A DNA stretch of 64,000 bases from Crotophaga sulcirostris (lineage: Eukaryota; Chordata; Aves; Cuculiformes; Crotophagidae). The stretch lies in NCBI GenBank assembly GCA_013397455.1, contig VYZB01000036.1, positions 273,237-337,236 of the forward strand. The letters are read 5' to 3'. The translations under genes were made by a program, and so were the position numbers. This document shows positions 21,902 to 33,500 of this stretch, piece after piece (the stretch's first letter is position 1; each line of letters opens with the position of its first letter). Under the pieces are notes generated by a model that made no database searches, was not told the DNA's origin, and worked only from the letters and a program-made list of their open reading frames with translations.

Positions 21902-22297
21902 GTCACAACTGGGGTTGTTTAGCCTGAAAAAGAGGAGGCTCAGGGGTGACCTTATTGCGCTCTACAACTACCTAAAAGGAGGTTGTAGTCAGGCAGGGGT
22001 TGGTCTCTTCTCTCAGGTTACCAGTGACAGAACTAGAGGACATGGACTCAAGCTTAGTCAGGGAAAGTTTAGGCTTGATGTAAGGTAAAAGTTCTTCACT
22101 AAGGGTGATTGGCCATTGGAATGCGCTGCCTGGGGAGGTGGTGGAGTCACCAGCACTGGGGTTGTTTAAGAGGAGACTGGATGAAGCACTCAGTGCCATG
22201 GTTTAGGTGATGAGTTGGTGTTAGTGTTGGGTTATAGGTTGGACTCGATGATCTCAGAGGTCCTTTCCAACCTTGTAATACTGTGATACTACGATAC
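21902..22297 (+). mobile_element. CR1 LINE fragment with intact 3' terminus
   Basis: Same element as 19912-20209, but complete to its 3' end: GTTGGACTCGATGATCTCAG, the CTTTCCAACCTTGTAATACT tail, then ATACTGTGATACT-like units. It shows what the left copy would have been without the join. Confidence 0.92.
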
Positions 22298-25200
22298 TGA
22301 ACTTTGGGAGAGCCCTGAAAAAAACTTGCCTTTCAGGAGGCACTGAAATTATAGCCATACTCAGTAACAGTATGCCGTGATCACTGTTACATTTCACAGA
22401 CACTGTTAGGCATTTGAACACGAGCCTGCTTCCCATCAAAAAGACAGAACTTTACCATTACTACTGTTAATGCTCTTTTTTTCCTATACCCCGAGTTCAA
22501 GTTCAATCCAGGTTTGAATAGGACGAACAGGAACTCTATGGAAAGGTGTAATGTTATTTTGTGTCACTGCCAGTACAGTACAGTCAACTTGATTAAACAT
22601 TCAAACTCATTTTCAGTTTGCAAGATGATTTTTCTGTTTTTTTTCTAATGAAATAGCATATATGCTGTAAATTAAGAAAAAAACAGCTTTCACTCATCGC
22701 CCTTTGAAGACAATGGGAAATTATATTAAAGATTAAAATGAGTGTCTTGTTCTGAACAACCACTCAAAACAGGTTAAGTAGCACACAGATAGCGCCTTAG
22801 GAGTAATGAAAACCTGAGAGCTGCTGGCTACATGAGAGTCTGAAAGCTGGTTTTTATGGTTTAACAGGCTGTCTCTATTAGGTCCCATCCTTGCAGACAG
22901 GGTGATTTTCACACGCATGACTTCAATCAGATGATCTCAAAGTGTTTTAAAGATCTAAAATTTGTTAACTCTAAGACTTGCAGTGGTTCACCTTATTACA
23001 GCAGATAATAATAAAATCGTTTGCATCTTCATGTATTTCCAACACATTTAATGGAGAAAAATGAAGCAAAATCATCAGTCAGGCCCCAAATGATGCTTTG
23101 CTAGCATAGTCATCTTAAAATAAACTATTTGCAACATGGTATTCCTTACACAGATTCTCTCTTATCTGCAAGATATGTGTACTATTTTGTTGCTACTCTG
23201 TGAATTTAAACATCAGATATATAGTTACAGACTTCTCTTCCTAGCAAAGATGTATTTTTAAATTAGCCAGAAACAAGGATGACATGAACTACACAACATT
23301 GTACAAAAGGCATACTGTTGCATCTCAAAACAGCAATCCATTTTTCCTCTCTTCTTCTCAGTAACTGCTATTTAAAGTTGATGGTAAAACATAATACTCC
23401 TTAATTTAGTTATCTTATGTAGGAGATGATTAACTTATGCTAAGATAATCGAACCAAATTTAACCAATGATAAAATAATAAAAACAAATCATAGCACATT
23501 CTGAGAATTTGATGAAAAGCTCAGAAAGCTGAAAAATCCTTATTAAGGATTCCTATAGTTGGCTTCAGTAGAACCTTTTTTTAAGATTAAGTTAATTGAT
23601 TCCTAAATTAAAGCATTTGTGAAGACTAATCCAGTGTTTCGGATAGAAGGATTTAGAAAATGATCCTATTTTGAGTCACGTGAAAGAAACATTTATAGAC
23701 CAGAAAAATCACTGAGAATATAAATTAGGAAATACAGTTCTAAAAAAGAAAAAAAAAATCCCCTCAAGGTAGTAAACAACTTATATTACGGTCTGTACTG
23801 AGGACATATTTTTGCATTTGTGAAAGGGAGAAGATAAGAGTACACTTTTGATTAGTGAAACTCAGTTTTATAAGACCAGGTATCAAATTTCAGCAGCAAT
23901 GGGCCAAGACCCCCTCCCCCGCGCAAAACAACTCATGAGCTCACAGAAGAGGTACTGTAAACCACATGACAAATACGGCTTTAGAAGTGGAGAAAATAAC
24001 TGAGCAAAAAGAGTTTAACTAATGTCTTAGTTATGACAGAGTAGAAACAATTCCAATGGTTGCCACCATATTCTGGCAACTTCCCCCCACTAAATATTGC
24101 ATCCCACATCATTCATACCAGACTTCAGAGTTCTGTTTTTTTTTTTAATTTTGCTTCGTCTCAGGCCAGCTCATTACCTAAACCCATCCATTTTCATTTC
24201 TTGTGTGACATTGTTTTCCCTCATTCAATTTTGTAATCCTTTAATATTTTTCATGTGAAAATTGTTTTTGTTAACTTCAGCAACTCGCTAACTTTTCCTC
24301 TTCTGGAATGCCATCTAGTGGTTTTATCTCAGAAGAGACCAGCTTCTACCTTTTTCAAGGCTGAAAAAGCCTTCAAAACCAACAAACGAAATAATTTTCC
24401 ACTTTTTCAATTTTCAAAATCTAAAAATTTCTGTAATTATAGTAATGATAGTTGAAAAAACAGCGCTAAAGAACGCAGTGAAAATAGCTGCTAGTTAATA
24501 CCCTAGGTATACTTATTCTCTCTTCTACTGTCCGACTCCTCTAATACCTTTGACTGTATGAAATATTAAGATGTAATTAATTATTAATAACAATGATATC
24601 ACAGGTAAAGTTATATGCCTATCAACTGAAAAACAAGCTACAACAAAGTATGTTATATAATGTAATGTAGCGCAGTGGCACTCAAAACAAACTGCAGATT
24701 TTCATCATTCAGCCGTATTACCTTTAAATTTGCAAGAGCTTTATTAATGGTACTGAAAAACATGAGTAAAGGCAAAATTGCACAGTATACTCAGATCTGG
24801 TTTGGATATTTTAATTAGGATTTATTAGTTTAATCTGTAAAAAAAAACTTTCAGAAGAGGCAGGCAGTATTTGTATTGAAATGTTTGAAAGAACCCAGCC
24901 AGGCGTATCAAGATCCACAATTTTTTCATATTACTAAGTAATATTCAAGGTCTGAATAAATAATATACAAATAAATCTATAAAGTATAGATGTTTATACG
25001 CAAAGCTTTTGTAAGGCCTCAATACTAAAGTTTTTGCCATATGTATGATGCTACGTATTGTAACCTACCTGCTAACCAAGAGAACCTGTTCCTGCTGTCA
25101 TCCTTCTCTTCCTCACTCCTCCAATCTTGGGTCTTACCAGTGCTTCCCGGGAGTCAGAACTACTGTTCATGTGGGCAGCAAAGTCCGCCAGTTTCAGACA

Positions 25201-25610
25201 GTGACTCAGCTGAAATCTAAAAAAGTTTTTTTTTTTTGTAAGCATACTTTTCATTATGCCAGATCCCTGATCTCAGTACCTGCACGGTCAAAAAGGTACT
25301 GACAGTGGCTGGCAAACGTACACGACCTGAGGTGGGAGAGAAGGGCAGCATCACACTTTTCTACAACTTTGATTTCAAATGGCCTATAGTAGCTGTATTT
25401 GTTAACTTACAAATTCAGATTATAAAAACTCAGGATGAGGCCCAAATACTCTGTTAATCATAAATTACAAAAGGGAATATACCAAAGGTTGTACAACAGC
25501 CGAGAAGAATTTTCTTAAAACCATCTTTTTGCAAGAAATTGGAAGCAGCCTTTAGATTGGTGAATATAAATGGACATTAGGACAAAACATGTTTTTATGA
25601 AGTTATTATC
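22298..25610. other. Intergenic stretch between IQUB and NDUFA5
   Basis: 3.3 kb of AT-rich sequence. No exon, RNA gene or known repeat identified. Confidence 0.5.
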
Positions 25611-25616
25611 TTTAAT
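25611..25616 (-). promoter_or_regulatory. Candidate NDUFA5 polyadenylation signal
   Basis: ATTAAA on the minus strand, about 85 bases beyond the NDUFA5 stop codon. This common variant hexamer is the nearest plausible signal; usage is not shown. Confidence 0.35.
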
Positions 25617-25698
25617 TTAAAGACAACTGTCAGTAACAATAGATTAATAATTATTTTTTTCTTTTTTTAACTTTCAAGAGGTGACACCATTTTGAAGA

Positions 25699-25800
25699 CT
25701 ATATTGGCCATCTCCACTGGTCAGAAGGAGGTTCTTCAACTAGAGGCTCCCATGGTTTCCACTGCATCATTTTTCTTGCCAGGGAAAGTTCATTTTCAGC
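25699..25800 (-). CDS. NDUFA5: NDUFA5 exon 5 with stop (residues 84-116)
   Basis: 102 bp including TAG at 25701-25699, acceptor TTAACAG. It encodes [17 protein letters not shown] and the terminal Trp-Pro-Ile. Confidence 0.97.
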   Translation of the reverse strand, partial: AENELSLARKMMQWKPWEPLVEEPPSDQWRWPI

Positions 25801-28800
25801 CTGTTAATAAACACCACACACAAATACTTTATACTTTGGTAATGGTACAGAATTTAAGTTACTTCTATTTCAGTTCATTATCTCAAGTGATGTCACTACC
25901 AATCACAGTCAGGGACAACCACAAATTTCATCCACAAAAATCAAAAGGAACTCTGTGTTTTGAAGGGTTTGGGTTTTGTTTTAAAAAAACATACTGAATC
26001 ACCAGCAAATACACAGATTATCTGCTCATGTAGTCATTCCCAATGACAACTTCATGATATTTTCCAGTCTATTTTGATTATCCTCCAACATTATTCAATC
26101 ATCCTCTGCCCTTTCCACTGATTTAGACTGTGTAAGAAGCAATGTAGGTATACCTACATTTGTGTATTTAAAATAATAAAGCAAACGTGTTAACTGCATT
26201 AGGTTTTAGCATGGTCATCCCAACACTAAATGAAAATTCATCTTCAGATTTTTAATTTCTTTTTGTTTGTTTTGCAGCACAGGAAGATACAGAAAACTGC
26301 CAGTTCTTCGAACAGAAGTTCAGGCAAAGGAACAGTGAAAACCACTGCTCACTTTTGTACCTAACATTATGTTTCCTTGCTTTACCTGTACAATGACTTC
26401 TTCTATGTGACCACTATTCAGTTTGTCCTGTAGTTTTTGCACATCAGTCTCCTGTGGTTTCAAAGACATATGAATAAATGTTCCATTTTACTGAGGAGTA
26501 GAAAACCCAGATAAAGCATGAAAACAGTAGTTTAACGAAATCACACCTCTGTCATTTTACATTATTCGAGAAATCTCACGCACTTTCTGGAAAAAAGACA
26601 TCTAATCCTCAGTGATAATACAAAAAATGAGTACTATTTAATGACATCCAAAGAAGTATTAGCAACTGAGGGCTTTAGTATGTACCTTGAAGTAAAATTT
26701 TGATTTTAGCTTTTTTTAAAATGAAATGTACCCTTCCACTTCTCACCTTACATACACAATTACAGAATTGCATAGTTTAATATACCAAAGTGTTTTAAAA
26801 TGTCAAAGGCAAGGATTGTGCTAAAGTATCACAGTATCACAGTATTACAAGGTTGGAAAGGACCTCTGAGATCAAGTCCAACCTATAACCCAACACTAAC
26901 ACCAACCCATCATCAAAGCATGGCTCTCAGTGCCTCATCCAGTCAAAGAGAATTCATTCAGCGAAGAGAATTCATTCATTACCAGTAGTACATTGGTAAG
27001 AGCACATGCATTTTTTGTGCAAGTGTGTGGAAATACCACTGTTCTACCAATCCTCAAAAAGCTATGTTTTCTTCTCATTTTCACAGAAAAGATCACTAAG
27101 GAATGAGAAATTCTTTTTAAAATACCATCAAAATATGCCAGTCAATAACAAAAATAAACCTCAACACTTCTATTATTTCTGACTTGATACTCAAAAGTTA
27201 CTCCTGAAAAGCAGTCAGTCATTTTGAAAATCATTCTTCTCATCCTAAAAACCTTTTCATGTGCAACATTTGTGAAACAGCACTGTACTTACCGTTTGCA
27301 CCAAATTAAATCGCTGATTTACAATCTGCTCGGTATATTTCCTATATGCTGCATCTTTGGGAATGTTTTGCAGGACACCGAGGATTTTTGTGTACAGTAT
27401 TCGCAGGCGCTAAAGTGATCAAAAGACATGGTTAAAATACGCAACTGGAATTATTTAACTTCTTGTCCTACATAATCTACTAGCTCACTATCTATACACA
27501 AAATATAGAGGGTTATGGTATAAAAAAAAAGAAGGCTGAAATCTGAAGCACATCTGATGCAAAATGGAAACAATAAAAGCTGTGTTGCTAACACTAACTA
27601 TATATTTTAAAAAATAAGCAAATTGATGTCTCAACCATCAGTTTCTGAAAAATTACCTGGAAAAGATATAAAGAAGCATGTAAGATACCAAGGCATAGGC
27701 AGATTTTTTTTTTTGAGGGAGGCACTTCTCATGATGGTGCAAAGTTCTACATGACAGACAGATTTTAATGAAACTAAAAGCTGAAACATTTATTGCTGGA
27801 TTTAAACATAGTACTGAAGGACAAACTGGGCTGAAGAAAACTTTTGGGCCACATGTTTGCTGGGTAACTTTATCTAACTGAAGAGGAATGGATGTCCTAA
27901 AGGAACAAAAAGAAACAGAAGCAGAATATTGCAGTCAAAAAAATACAAAGAAGGAAAAACAGGAAATAAAAAGGGGACTGGAACAGAACCTATACTTCAA
28001 CTAAAGCACTGCTGATTTCTTTGCTTTTTTGTAGAACAATGATGACTTTTTGAATGGTTCTTTTTGACAGTATTCCTAACTATTGGTGGCAAAAGCATTT
28101 TAAAATAGAATCATTGCATAGTGGGAAATTTTAAACTGGAGAAATTACAGTTACTTAAGTTCTTTCAGAGTTCGTGCCTCCTGAATAATCAAGCCAGATG
28201 TGGCAAGCATACTTTCATAACTGAGCCTGAGGAGGTCAAAAGAACGTAGCAAATTGCTACAAGAACCACATAATGAGGTTCCCGAGAACCACTTAAGTAT
28301 TCCAGTCTCAATAGTGCTAGCCCTCATAGGGCAAGCTTTGCACCACATGGTTAGCCTCTACCATGTAAGACCAGCCCTTAGTACTAAGTGTAAGTTATTT
28401 CAGTACTTGTTTGGAACACAATGTAGCAAGGCAGCAAAAATCTGTACGCCTATGAAATAGAATTTATATTTATGAAGAACTGAATTTAAAAGAGCTCTTT
28501 TCTTTTGCACTGAAGATGACAGAATCCAAATACCGGCTCATAAAAGTACTTACATAATGGAGGCTTTTGAAATCAGCACATTCAACAAAAAGTGCATGTG
28601 CAAAATAACTCCTGATGATATGAATTCAACCTTCAACCTACTAATTTTCTTGCTGTATCACTCTGGCACGTGTTTACCCTTTCACTAAGTTGGCACCACT
28701 TTAAGGTACGCAGCATTTCCACACACACACATATATGTAACACTAGTTTTGCTCTCACTGAAAATCTCCTTTAAACACAGAACAAGACACGGGACGAGAT

Positions 28801-29547
28801 ATGGGATGTACCTCATGAGGGTTTTCAGCTACAGCCAGTCCTACAAGTCCAGTGGTCTGCATAGAAAACATAAACATATTGAGTATCCCTAAGCATCTGT
28901 TTCCAAGCTATCACAGAATTATAGAATGGTTTGGTTTGGAAGGGACCTTAAAGATCATGCAGTTCCCACCCCCCCCTGCCATGGGCAGGGACACCTCCCA
29001 CCAGCCCAGGCTGCTCAAGGCCCCATCGAACCCGCCCTTGAACACCTCCAGGGAGGGGCACCCACAGCTTCTCTGGGCAACCTGTGCCAGGGCCTCACCA
29101 CCCTCAGCGTGAAGAATTTCTTCCTAATGTCTAACCTAAATCTTCCCCCTTCCAATTTAAAGCCGTTCCCCTTCGTCCTATCACTGTTTGCCCTTGTAAC
29201 AAGTCCCTCCCCAGCTGTCCTGTAGGCCCCCTGCAGGTACGGGAAGGCCGCTACCCGACTGACAGGGGCCGCTCTGGGCCATGAGTGCAGCCCCTCCACA
29301 CACCTGTGCCCCCCACACCTGCAGTATCGGACCAGGGCACTCGGAAGGGAGGGAGAGGGCGCAGCTCGCACCACACAGCAGCCGCGGGAAAGCCTTCTTG
29401 GCGGGCAGGACCCCGGCTGCGCCGCCGCACTCACCCCCTCCCCGCTCCCCGGAACCCCGCCAGGGCAGCGCGGGGCAGGAGGGAGGCAGCCCGCCGCGCA
29501 GCTCAGAGGCCTCCGCACCGCCTCACCTTCCTCAGCGCCCCCGCCAT
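25699..29547 (-). CDS. NDUFA5: NADH dehydrogenase 1 alpha subcomplex subunit 5 (complex I B13 subunit)
   Basis: Five minus-strand exons (21, 45, 117, 66 and 102 bp, all phase 0) join to 116 codons plus stop, the same length as human NDUFA5. The protein begins [16 protein letters not shown], contains Leu-Tyr-Thr-Lys-Ile-Leu and Tyr-Arg-Lys-Tyr-Thr-Glu-Gln, and ends Trp-Lys-Pro-Trp-Glu-Pro-Leu...Asp-Gln-Trp-Arg-Trp-Pro-Ile, the family signature. Known role: accessory (supernumerary) subunit of the matrix arm of mitochondrial complex I near the Q module, without a catalytic centre. It starts in a CpG island with NRF-1-like sites. A CR1 lies in intron 1. All splice sites are GT/AG, so the gene looks intact. 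Confidence 0.97.
26386..26451 (-). CDS. NDUFA5: NDUFA5 exon 4 (residues 62-83)
   Basis: 66 bp between CCACAG and CAG|GTAAAG. It encodes [16 protein letters not shown]. Confidence 0.96.
26827..26944 (-). mobile_element. CR1 LINE 3' end fragment in NDUFA5 intron 3
   Basis: TATCACAGTATCACAGTATT followed by the reversed CR1 terminus (GGTTGGAAAGGACCTCTGAG). About 118 bp, cut off at the TCATCCAGTC landmark. Confidence 0.9.
26947..26978 (+). repeat. 14-bp direct repeat beside a CR1 end
   Basis: AGAGAATTCATTCA occurs at 26947-26960 and 26965-26978, directly after the truncated 5' side of the CR1 fragment. Confidence 0.9.
27293..27409 (-). CDS. NDUFA5: NDUFA5 exon 3 (residues 23-61)
   Basis: 117 bp between TTTAG and ACG|GTAAGT. 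It encodes [10 protein letters not shown] and Ala-Tyr-Arg-Lys-Tyr-Thr-Glu-Gln-Ile. Confidence 0.97.
27410..28811. other. NDUFA5 intron 2 without recognisable content
   Basis: 1.4 kb; no exon or repeat family identified. Confidence 0.5.
28812..28856 (-). CDS. NDUFA5: NDUFA5 exon 2 (residues 8-22)
   Basis: 45 bp between ATGCAG and GAG|GTACAT. It encodes [15 protein letters not shown]. Confidence 0.96.
28910..29254 (-). mobile_element. CR1 LINE 3' fragment in NDUFA5 intron 1
   Basis: AGAATGGTTTGGTTTGGAAG, CTTGAACACCTCCAGGGAGG and CAGCGTGAAGAATTTCTTCC mark a reversed CR1 3' region. It lies between exon 2 and the CpG-island promoter. Confidence 0.93.
29527..29547 (-). CDS. NDUFA5: NDUFA5 exon 1 (residues 1-7)
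   Basis: ATG at 29547-29545 in a good initiation context (GCAGCCATGG); the donor is AAG|GTGAGG. It encodes Met-Ala-Gly-Ala-Leu-Arg-Lys, matching the conserved short first exon. Confidence 0.95.
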
Positions 29548-29566
29548 GGCTGCGCCAACCGACTCG

Positions 29567-29578
29567 CGCGCGTGCGCA
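29567..29578. promoter_or_regulatory. NRF-1-like site 1 at the NDUFA5 promoter
   Basis: CGCGCGTGCGCA fits the NRF-1 consensus (YGCGCAYGCGCR, read on the other strand) at every position, 20 bp upstream of the NDUFA5 ATG. NRF-1 is a known activator of nuclear respiratory-chain genes; occupancy here is inferred. Confidence 0.6.
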
Positions 29579-29618
29579 GCGCCGGGCGCACAGAGGACAC
29601 GGGCGAAGGGCGCCGCAC

Positions 29619-29630
29619 TGCGCGTGCGCC
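29619..29630. promoter_or_regulatory. NRF-1-like site 2 at the NDUFA5 promoter
   Basis: TGCGCGTGCGCC matches the NRF-1 consensus at 11 of 12 positions and lies about 50 bp upstream of the first site. Confidence 0.45.
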
Positions 29631-29680
29631 GCAGCCGCCACCGACTCCCGCTCCCGGCGGGCCGAGAACGGAGCGGGCTG

Positions 29681-29892
29681 NNNNNNNNNNNNNNNNNNNN
29701 NNNNNNNNNNNNNNNNNNNNNNNNNNNNNNNNNNNNNNNNNNNNNNNNNNNNNNNNNNNNNNNNNNNNNNNNNNNNNNNNNNNNNNNNNNNNNNNNNNNN
29801 NNNNNNNNNNNNNNNNNNNNNNNNNNNNNNNNNNNNNNNNNNNNNNNNNNNNNNNNNNNNNNNNNNNNNNNNNNNNNNNNNNNNNNNNNNNN
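29681..29892. other. Assembly gap (212 N)
   Basis: A run of undetermined bases between the NDUFA5 CpG island and a CR1. The CR1 on its right begins mid-element, so the missing sequence includes more CR1 and probably more GC-rich promoter. Confidence 0.99.
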
Positions 29893-30584
29893 AGCCCCGT
29901 GCAGCGCTCCAGGCTTGGGGATGAGTGGCTGGAGAGCTGCCTGGCAGAGAAGGACCTGGGGTGCTGGTTGACAGCCGGCTGAATGTGAGCCAGCAGGGTG
30001 CCCAGGTGGCCAAGAAGGCCAATGGCATCTTGGCCTGTGTCAGAAACAGCGTGGCCAGCAGGAGCAGGGCAGTGATTGTGGCCCTTGCTCGGCACTGGTG
30101 AGGCTGCACCACGAGTGCTGTGTGCAGTTCTGGGCCTCCTCACTACAAGAAGGACACTGAGGTGCTGGAGCGTGTCCAGAGAAGGGCAACGAGGCTGGTG
30201 AAGGGGCTGGAGAACAAGTGTTATGGGGAGCGGCTGAGGAAACGGAGGTTGTTTAGCCTGGAGAAGAGGAGGCTGAGGGGAGACCTCATCGCTGTATTCA
30301 ACTGCCTGAAGGGCAAGGGGAGTGTGGGTCTCTTCTCCCAAGTGCCAGGTGATAGGACAAGAGGAAATGGCCTCAAGTTGTGCCATGGGAGGTTCAGACT
30401 AGAAGACATCAGGAAAAAATTCTTCACTTGAAAGGGTGGTCAGGCAGTGGAACAGGCTGCCCAGGGAGGTGGTTGAGTCACCATCCCTGGAGGCATTTAA
30501 AAGATGGGTAGATAAGGTGCTCAGGGATCTGGTTTAGTAGTAGACAGTGGTGGATGAACTTGATCTGAAAGTGATTCTATGAAA
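29893..30584 (+). mobile_element. CR1 LINE fragment at the right side of the gap
   Basis: Starts at the gap with CR1 ORF2 C-terminal sequence (GCTTGGGGATGAGTGGCTGG), passes GTTTAGCCTGGAGAAGAGGA and TGGAACAGGCTGCCCAGGGA, and ends near GTGATTCTATGAAAG. Its left end is lost in the N run. Confidence 0.93.
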
Positions 30585-33500
30585 GCCTCCCATCTGTGTG
30601 TTGTAGCGGCTGCTGTGGGGGGCAGGCACTGAGCCCTTGCTGTAGGGCTGCCATGTGGTGCTGGGGTCTCCAGCATTAGCGGGGGCAACCTCACCCTGCG
30701 TGGAGAGAGGGCGCTGGGCCTGCTCTCTCAGAGCTGTGCCCTCAAACCACTGCAGCCCAGCTCGGGCACAGGGTTTACCGAGGAGTGGTGTTCAACCCCA
30801 AGGCAGCCAAGTTTTGTAGCCCAGTGCTTGCAATTGGACTGGGTTTGCTGTAGTGATACAGGAAGTAGTTAGTATTACAAAGACAATATTTTAATTTAAG
30901 ATGAAGTAGGGTTAAGTTTCGACCAAGTAACTATTTTTATGAAAGTTAGACAGAATGCCTGGTAGCATGTTTTCTTATAGCATGTTTTTTTCAAACAGTG
31001 TTGTTCCAGATACTGTTCTTTGAGAAATAGTAGCATCTTGTGTTAAGTATGATAAGTGTTGAACAGATATGTCTTCTATAATCACCTCTGTTTGCAGTTT
31101 TTCCCTATCTAAAATGCAAGGTCAGACAGAGAGCTGGCTCCAGAACTCAAATTAATAAGACATTTGGCTGTTGTCAAGTTCATAATAACATTTAAATTAG
31201 TCCTTGGAAAGTAGTAGAATATGCAAAAGAATTCTGGGGAAATTTATACCTGTGCATGTAAGTGGGAAATATATACTGTAACCAGCTCTTGTCTCATTAT
31301 ACATGATTGGTGGGAATGATTCCCTCATGTGTCCAGTTCTGAACGAAAGAATGCTTGCTTTCTAAAAGTCCAAACTGAGTCTTAGAGAGCTTATTTGCTA
31401 GCATTTCCGATATCAGTAACAGTACCCTACTGTTAATACTTCGTAGCACTTACAAGACAGGCACATGGATTTGAACATTCCCTTTTAAATGTCTTCTACG
31501 GGATATTGCTAAAGACAGCAATGCAAGAAGTGTTAAACATCTGAAAAGCAAAACAATCCCACACTTGTGATATGGATGTGTACTTGTTCTGATAATATCC
31601 TCGTTATGTAAAGGAAATGCAAGACCTCGAGGTAAGCAATTAAAACATTTGTATATCCTTATTATACACATCAGATATTTTTCTTATGTAAGACTATATT
31701 TCTGTTCTTATCACATCTCAGCCAACAATAGAGCAGAGGCTCAGCACTGTCTGCTTCTGTTGTGCTGTTTTTTTTAGAAGCTCACCACAGTTAGTTCGGT
31801 CACACTGTCAAAAGAAGTTGCAACGAGTATTATTTGTCACCATTAAATGGTTTTCTTGATCTTGTGCCCAAAGATGAGATGCATGTAGTGGCTTATTTAA
31901 GTTTACAGAGTTTTTTTAAGCTTACAATTTTATGATTCTATAAATGCAAGTGAATCACGGGGCAGGCAAGAGTTCATAGTGTACAATTTCATTTCATCAG
32001 AACAATTAAAGATAAGTTGGAAGTTTGATTTTTCCATGTTTCGTTCCCGTTTGTTTCTTCATTTTAGTAAAGATAGGTACTCATTGGTGAATACCAAAAG
32101 AAGACAGAGGTGTGGCACTGGTGGCATGTCTGTCTAGTTAGAGAAAAAAAAATCCAGCTTCATCCTCATCCCATGCTTGTGATTTAACTTACAGGGCACT
32201 GCTAATCTTCATGTTACTCTTGGGTTATTCTGCTTTTTCATCGGTGCTGTGTATGGTGCTGTGACGCCTGCTTCTTTGTTCAATCTCAAGTTATTAAATC
32301 TAGTCAAATAAGTACTGTTAACTGTCATTGAATCTGTAAAGCTTTGCATCATGTTGGCCTCAAAGAGAGAGAGGTTAGTGTTTGGTGATATAATGTGGTG
32401 AGATCTACAACTAATTAAAGGTTAAACTTTCTCAGATTTGTTTTAATTTAAGTTAATATGTTACCATATTTTGTTAATGTAGCCCTTGAGACTAAGTTGG
32501 CAAATAATTTATTTTCTTAATGAGAGTTGTTGAACCAATGAGGGCACAATTTATCTTATTATACTGTCCAGACCTTGTGTTACATTTGACGAGATTTTAG
32601 AGAAGTCATATGTAATACTTTCCTGTGAGTCGAGTCTGCTTATGTTACAGTTGAACAAGGTCAGACCTTAATTTGTCTAGCAACTGCGTATTTAATTTTA
32701 GAAGTATCACAGGACACATCAACTTGCAGGTCACCATTCCTGGCTGTTCAAAATGCAGGCCTCAGAGTAACAGTGGCAAGATAATGGGTTGAAAAGGTGA
32801 GAATATGTGTTATGCTCGCCAATTAGACTAACAGTGAAATAGTTTAAAACTGTAACACTTAGTAGACTTGAGTCCAAATTTAGGTTGCTATTAATTATGT
32901 TATTGCTATGAATAACCTCTTTGCATGCCTAAGGGCCTTCTATTTATAGAGAGTAAAGCTAGGATTGTTTGGTTTATTTTGAGGATAAGAAATTAGAATA
33001 ACATTAACACTCACATAATGTTAACTTTATACCTGTCTGGTCAAAAGTGACGAATGCGTGATACGTTATTTCTAAGGAAAGATACAACTTCCATGATTAG
33101 ATATTTTAGATATTTTTCGATGAAAAAATCAGTAATTTAAGAGAGCAAAGCGGGTTTTTTTTAAGGAAATCAGCAAGATGTAATTTCTTTGTTTTTCCAG
33201 GCACAAATGGAAAAAAATGTCAGAAAAATATCAGACTACTCAAAATGTTAAGGAAAATATTCTTTGTAAGACAAACACTATAACATGTTTAGAGGAAGCA
33301 TTTGCAATTGTTTCTAGTGATCTAGGGCCTAGGTCTGGTAATTGCAAAGCTTCCATTCTTAAATAGAAGAAGATTTTAATGCTAAACTTTTGAGGCTTTT
33401 TATTGCTACATCATGTGACATGGCAGGGATGTGTCTGCTGCTGCTCAGTGTACGAGCTATGCTGTTTTATTCTACTGTGATCCTAGTGGGACATCCACAC

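Larger units (their letters stand above)
20211..22199 (+). repeat. Right copy of the 1,989-bp direct duplication
   Basis: Starts directly after the N with the same bases as 18221 and stays collinear to 22199. Unique sequence then continues, completing a CR1 3' end that copy 1 lacks. This fits the start of a second contig overlapping the first. Confidence 0.97.
29260..29680 (-). promoter_or_regulatory. CpG island at the NDUFA5 promoter
   Basis: Dense GC and CpG sequence around exon 1, running into the N gap, so its upstream extent is unknown. Typical of a housekeeping nuclear gene for a mitochondrial protein. Confidence 0.85.

Noticed and set aside
29015..30386. Long frames crossing the N gap
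   Set aside because: They are joined only by undetermined bases and made of CR1 and CpG-island sequence on either side.
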